DNA from: Sphingopyxis sp. Root154
Lineage (GTDB): Bacteria > Pseudomonadota > Alphaproteobacteria > Sphingomonadales > Sphingomonadaceae
DNA length: 64,000 bases
Assembly (NCBI RefSeq): GCF_001427105.1
Contig: NZ_LMGI01000002.1
Span: 477,865 to 541,864 of the forward strand
Direction: 5' to 3'
The translations under genes were made by a program, and so were the position numbers. The notes under the pieces are model-generated. The model was not told the DNA's origin. It ran no database searches and worked only from the letters and a program-made list of their open reading frames with translations. Within the stretch, counting starts at the first letter, position 1. Every line of letters begins with the position of its first letter. Below are positions 63,182 to 64,000 of the stretch, piece after piece.

Positions 63182-64000
63182 GCGGACAGCCCCAGCAATT
63201 CTCCGAGCGGCGCGAGACGCGCGTCCCAGCCATAGCGCGCGATCATCCGCGCGCGCGCCGCTTGACCAATCGTTGCCGCCGCGGCTCGGTCGTCGAAGAG
63301 CGAGCACACCGCATCGGCCATCGTGGCCGCATCGCCGGCGACGAGCAGATGCTCGCCCGGTGTCGCGTCGATCCCCGTGGCGGCGGCGGCACTCGCGACC
63401 ACCGGACGCGCCATCGCCATCGCCTCGAGCAGCTTATTCTGGACACCGCGCGCGAGCAACAGCGGCGCGACCACGGCATCGGCGGCGGCGAGCCACGGCC
63501 GCACGTCGGGAACCTCGCCGGTGACCTTCACGCCAGGCATTTTTTCAAGCGAGCGTACCTCGTCGACCGGTGCACGACCGACGATTGCGAAGCTTGCTTG
63601 CGGGTGACGCTGACGGATGAGCGGCAGGATGTCATTTGCGAACCAGCGCACCGCATCGATATTGGGGCGGTAATCCATCTGGCCGGTGAAGACGGCAAGC
63701 GGTCCTTCGCCTGCCTCGACCGCGTCGAGCCGGATCGCCGGGTCGAACCGGTCGGTGTCGATGCCATTCTCGACTGCGCGCACCTTGTCTGCACCGAGTT
63801 CGCTCTGCTTACGAAACAAGGCCGCCTCCGCCTCACTCACGAACAGGCTGGCATCGACGCGGCGTGCCACCGCCGCCTCATAGGCGCGCAGCACGCGAGC
63901 CTCGCGCGCATGGACCCAGCTCAACGGCTGGCGTTTGTCCTGCTCGGCGTAGGTGGCGAATTTGGCGGAATCAACGTCGACGAAATCCATCAGGACCGGG
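63178..64000 (-). CDS. XrtA-associated glycosyltransferase (TIGR03087-like), N-terminus cut by window
   Basis: The C-terminal part of a GT-B (GT4-like) sugar transferase; the frame runs open off the right edge. Visible are VLMDFVDVDSAKF (the family's mid-protein marker), REARVLRAYEAAVARRVDASLFVSEAEAALFRKQ, ENGIDTDRFDP, FTGQMDYRPNIDAVRWFANDILPLIRQ and APLLLARGVQNKLLEAMAMARPVVAS (the GT4 E-x7-E-like region). The TIGR03087 family is about 400 residues, so roughly the first third lies outside. The stop overlaps the xrtA start (ATGA). Confidence 0.88.
   Translation of the reverse strand, partial: PVLMDFVDVDSAKFATYAEQDKRQPLSWVHAREARVLRAYEAAVARRVDASLFVSEAEAALFRKQSELGADKVRAVENGIDTDRFDPAIRLDAVEAGEGPLAVFTGQMDYRPNIDAVRWFANDILPLIRQRHPQASFAIVGRAPVDEVRSLEKMPGVKVTGEVPDVRPWLAAADAVVAPLLLARGVQNKLLEAMAMARPVVASAAAATGIDATPGEHLLVAGDAATMADAVCSLFDDRAAAATIGQAARARMIARYGWDARLAPLGELLGLSA

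Overview
The window reads as a chromosomal segment of a GC-rich alphaproteobacterium of the Sphingomonadales, most like a Sphingopyxis-type sphingomonad. The grounds are three large TonB-dependent receptors, a split glycine dehydrogenase (gcvPA/gcvPB), a complete alphaproteobacterial dcw cluster, GANTC sites in cell-division promoters, and an exosortase A (XrtA/PEP-CTERM) polysaccharide locus. I see no prophage, insertion sequence, CRISPR array or rRNA operon. There is one tRNA gene (Phe, GAA). Genus-level placement is inference.

Layout. 0.1-1.7 kb: acyl-CoA synthetase. 1.8-8.8 kb (minus): a glycine-cleavage operon headed by a tandem glycine riboswitch, gcvT-gcvH-(glycosyltransferase-like gene)-gcvPA-gcvPB, continuing into a small membrane gene that looks frameshifted, an ABA4-like membrane protein and a DUF938 methyltransferase. 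8.8-12.5 kb (minus): a TPR/SPOR-domain protein, dGTPase and an NAD(P)-binding protein. 12.6-31.0 kb (minus): the whole division and cell-wall cluster mraZ-rsmH-ftsL-ftsI-murE-murF-mraY-murD-ftsW-murG-murC-murB-ddl-ftsQ-ftsA-ftsZ. Thirteen consecutive gene junctions in it overlap by 1-4 bases or so. Its promoter carries a 10-bp-phased G-run array (candidate MraZ boxes) and a cluster of GANTC sites. 31.3-33.8 kb (minus): a coupled trio of cysteine synthase and two membrane proteins of unknown role.

34.0-36.1 kb: a His-rich TonB receptor behind a candidate Zur operator, probably a zinc importer. 36.2-40.8 kb: a secreted unknown, fabG, fabD, then LD-carboxypeptidase divergent from a Mur-ligase-family enzyme, a plausible muropeptide-recycling pair. 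41.0-42.2 kb: rpsF-rpsR-rplI. 42.3-44.0 kb: a sulfotransferase-like P-loop protein coupled to a PKHD-type Fe(II)/2-oxoglutarate dioxygenase. 44.0 kb: folE. 45.1-50.8 kb: two convergent TonB receptors separated by a perfect bidirectional terminator.

51.1-55.3 kb: surface-polysaccharide genes (EptA-like transferase, Wzx-type flippase, GT-A glycosyltransferase). 55.4-57.6 kb: tRNA-Phe, yacG, a short RNase E/G, maf, infA. 57.7-64.0 kb (minus): XrtA locus with a glycosyltransferase (cut by the window end), exosortase A fused to an EpsI-like domain, XrtA-type amidotransferase, a FemAB/BioF2-like GNAT protein and a JmjC-type cupin protein. Several minus-strand starts were moved inward from the longest reading frame because the inner start overlaps the upstream stop codon or has a clear ribosome-binding site.
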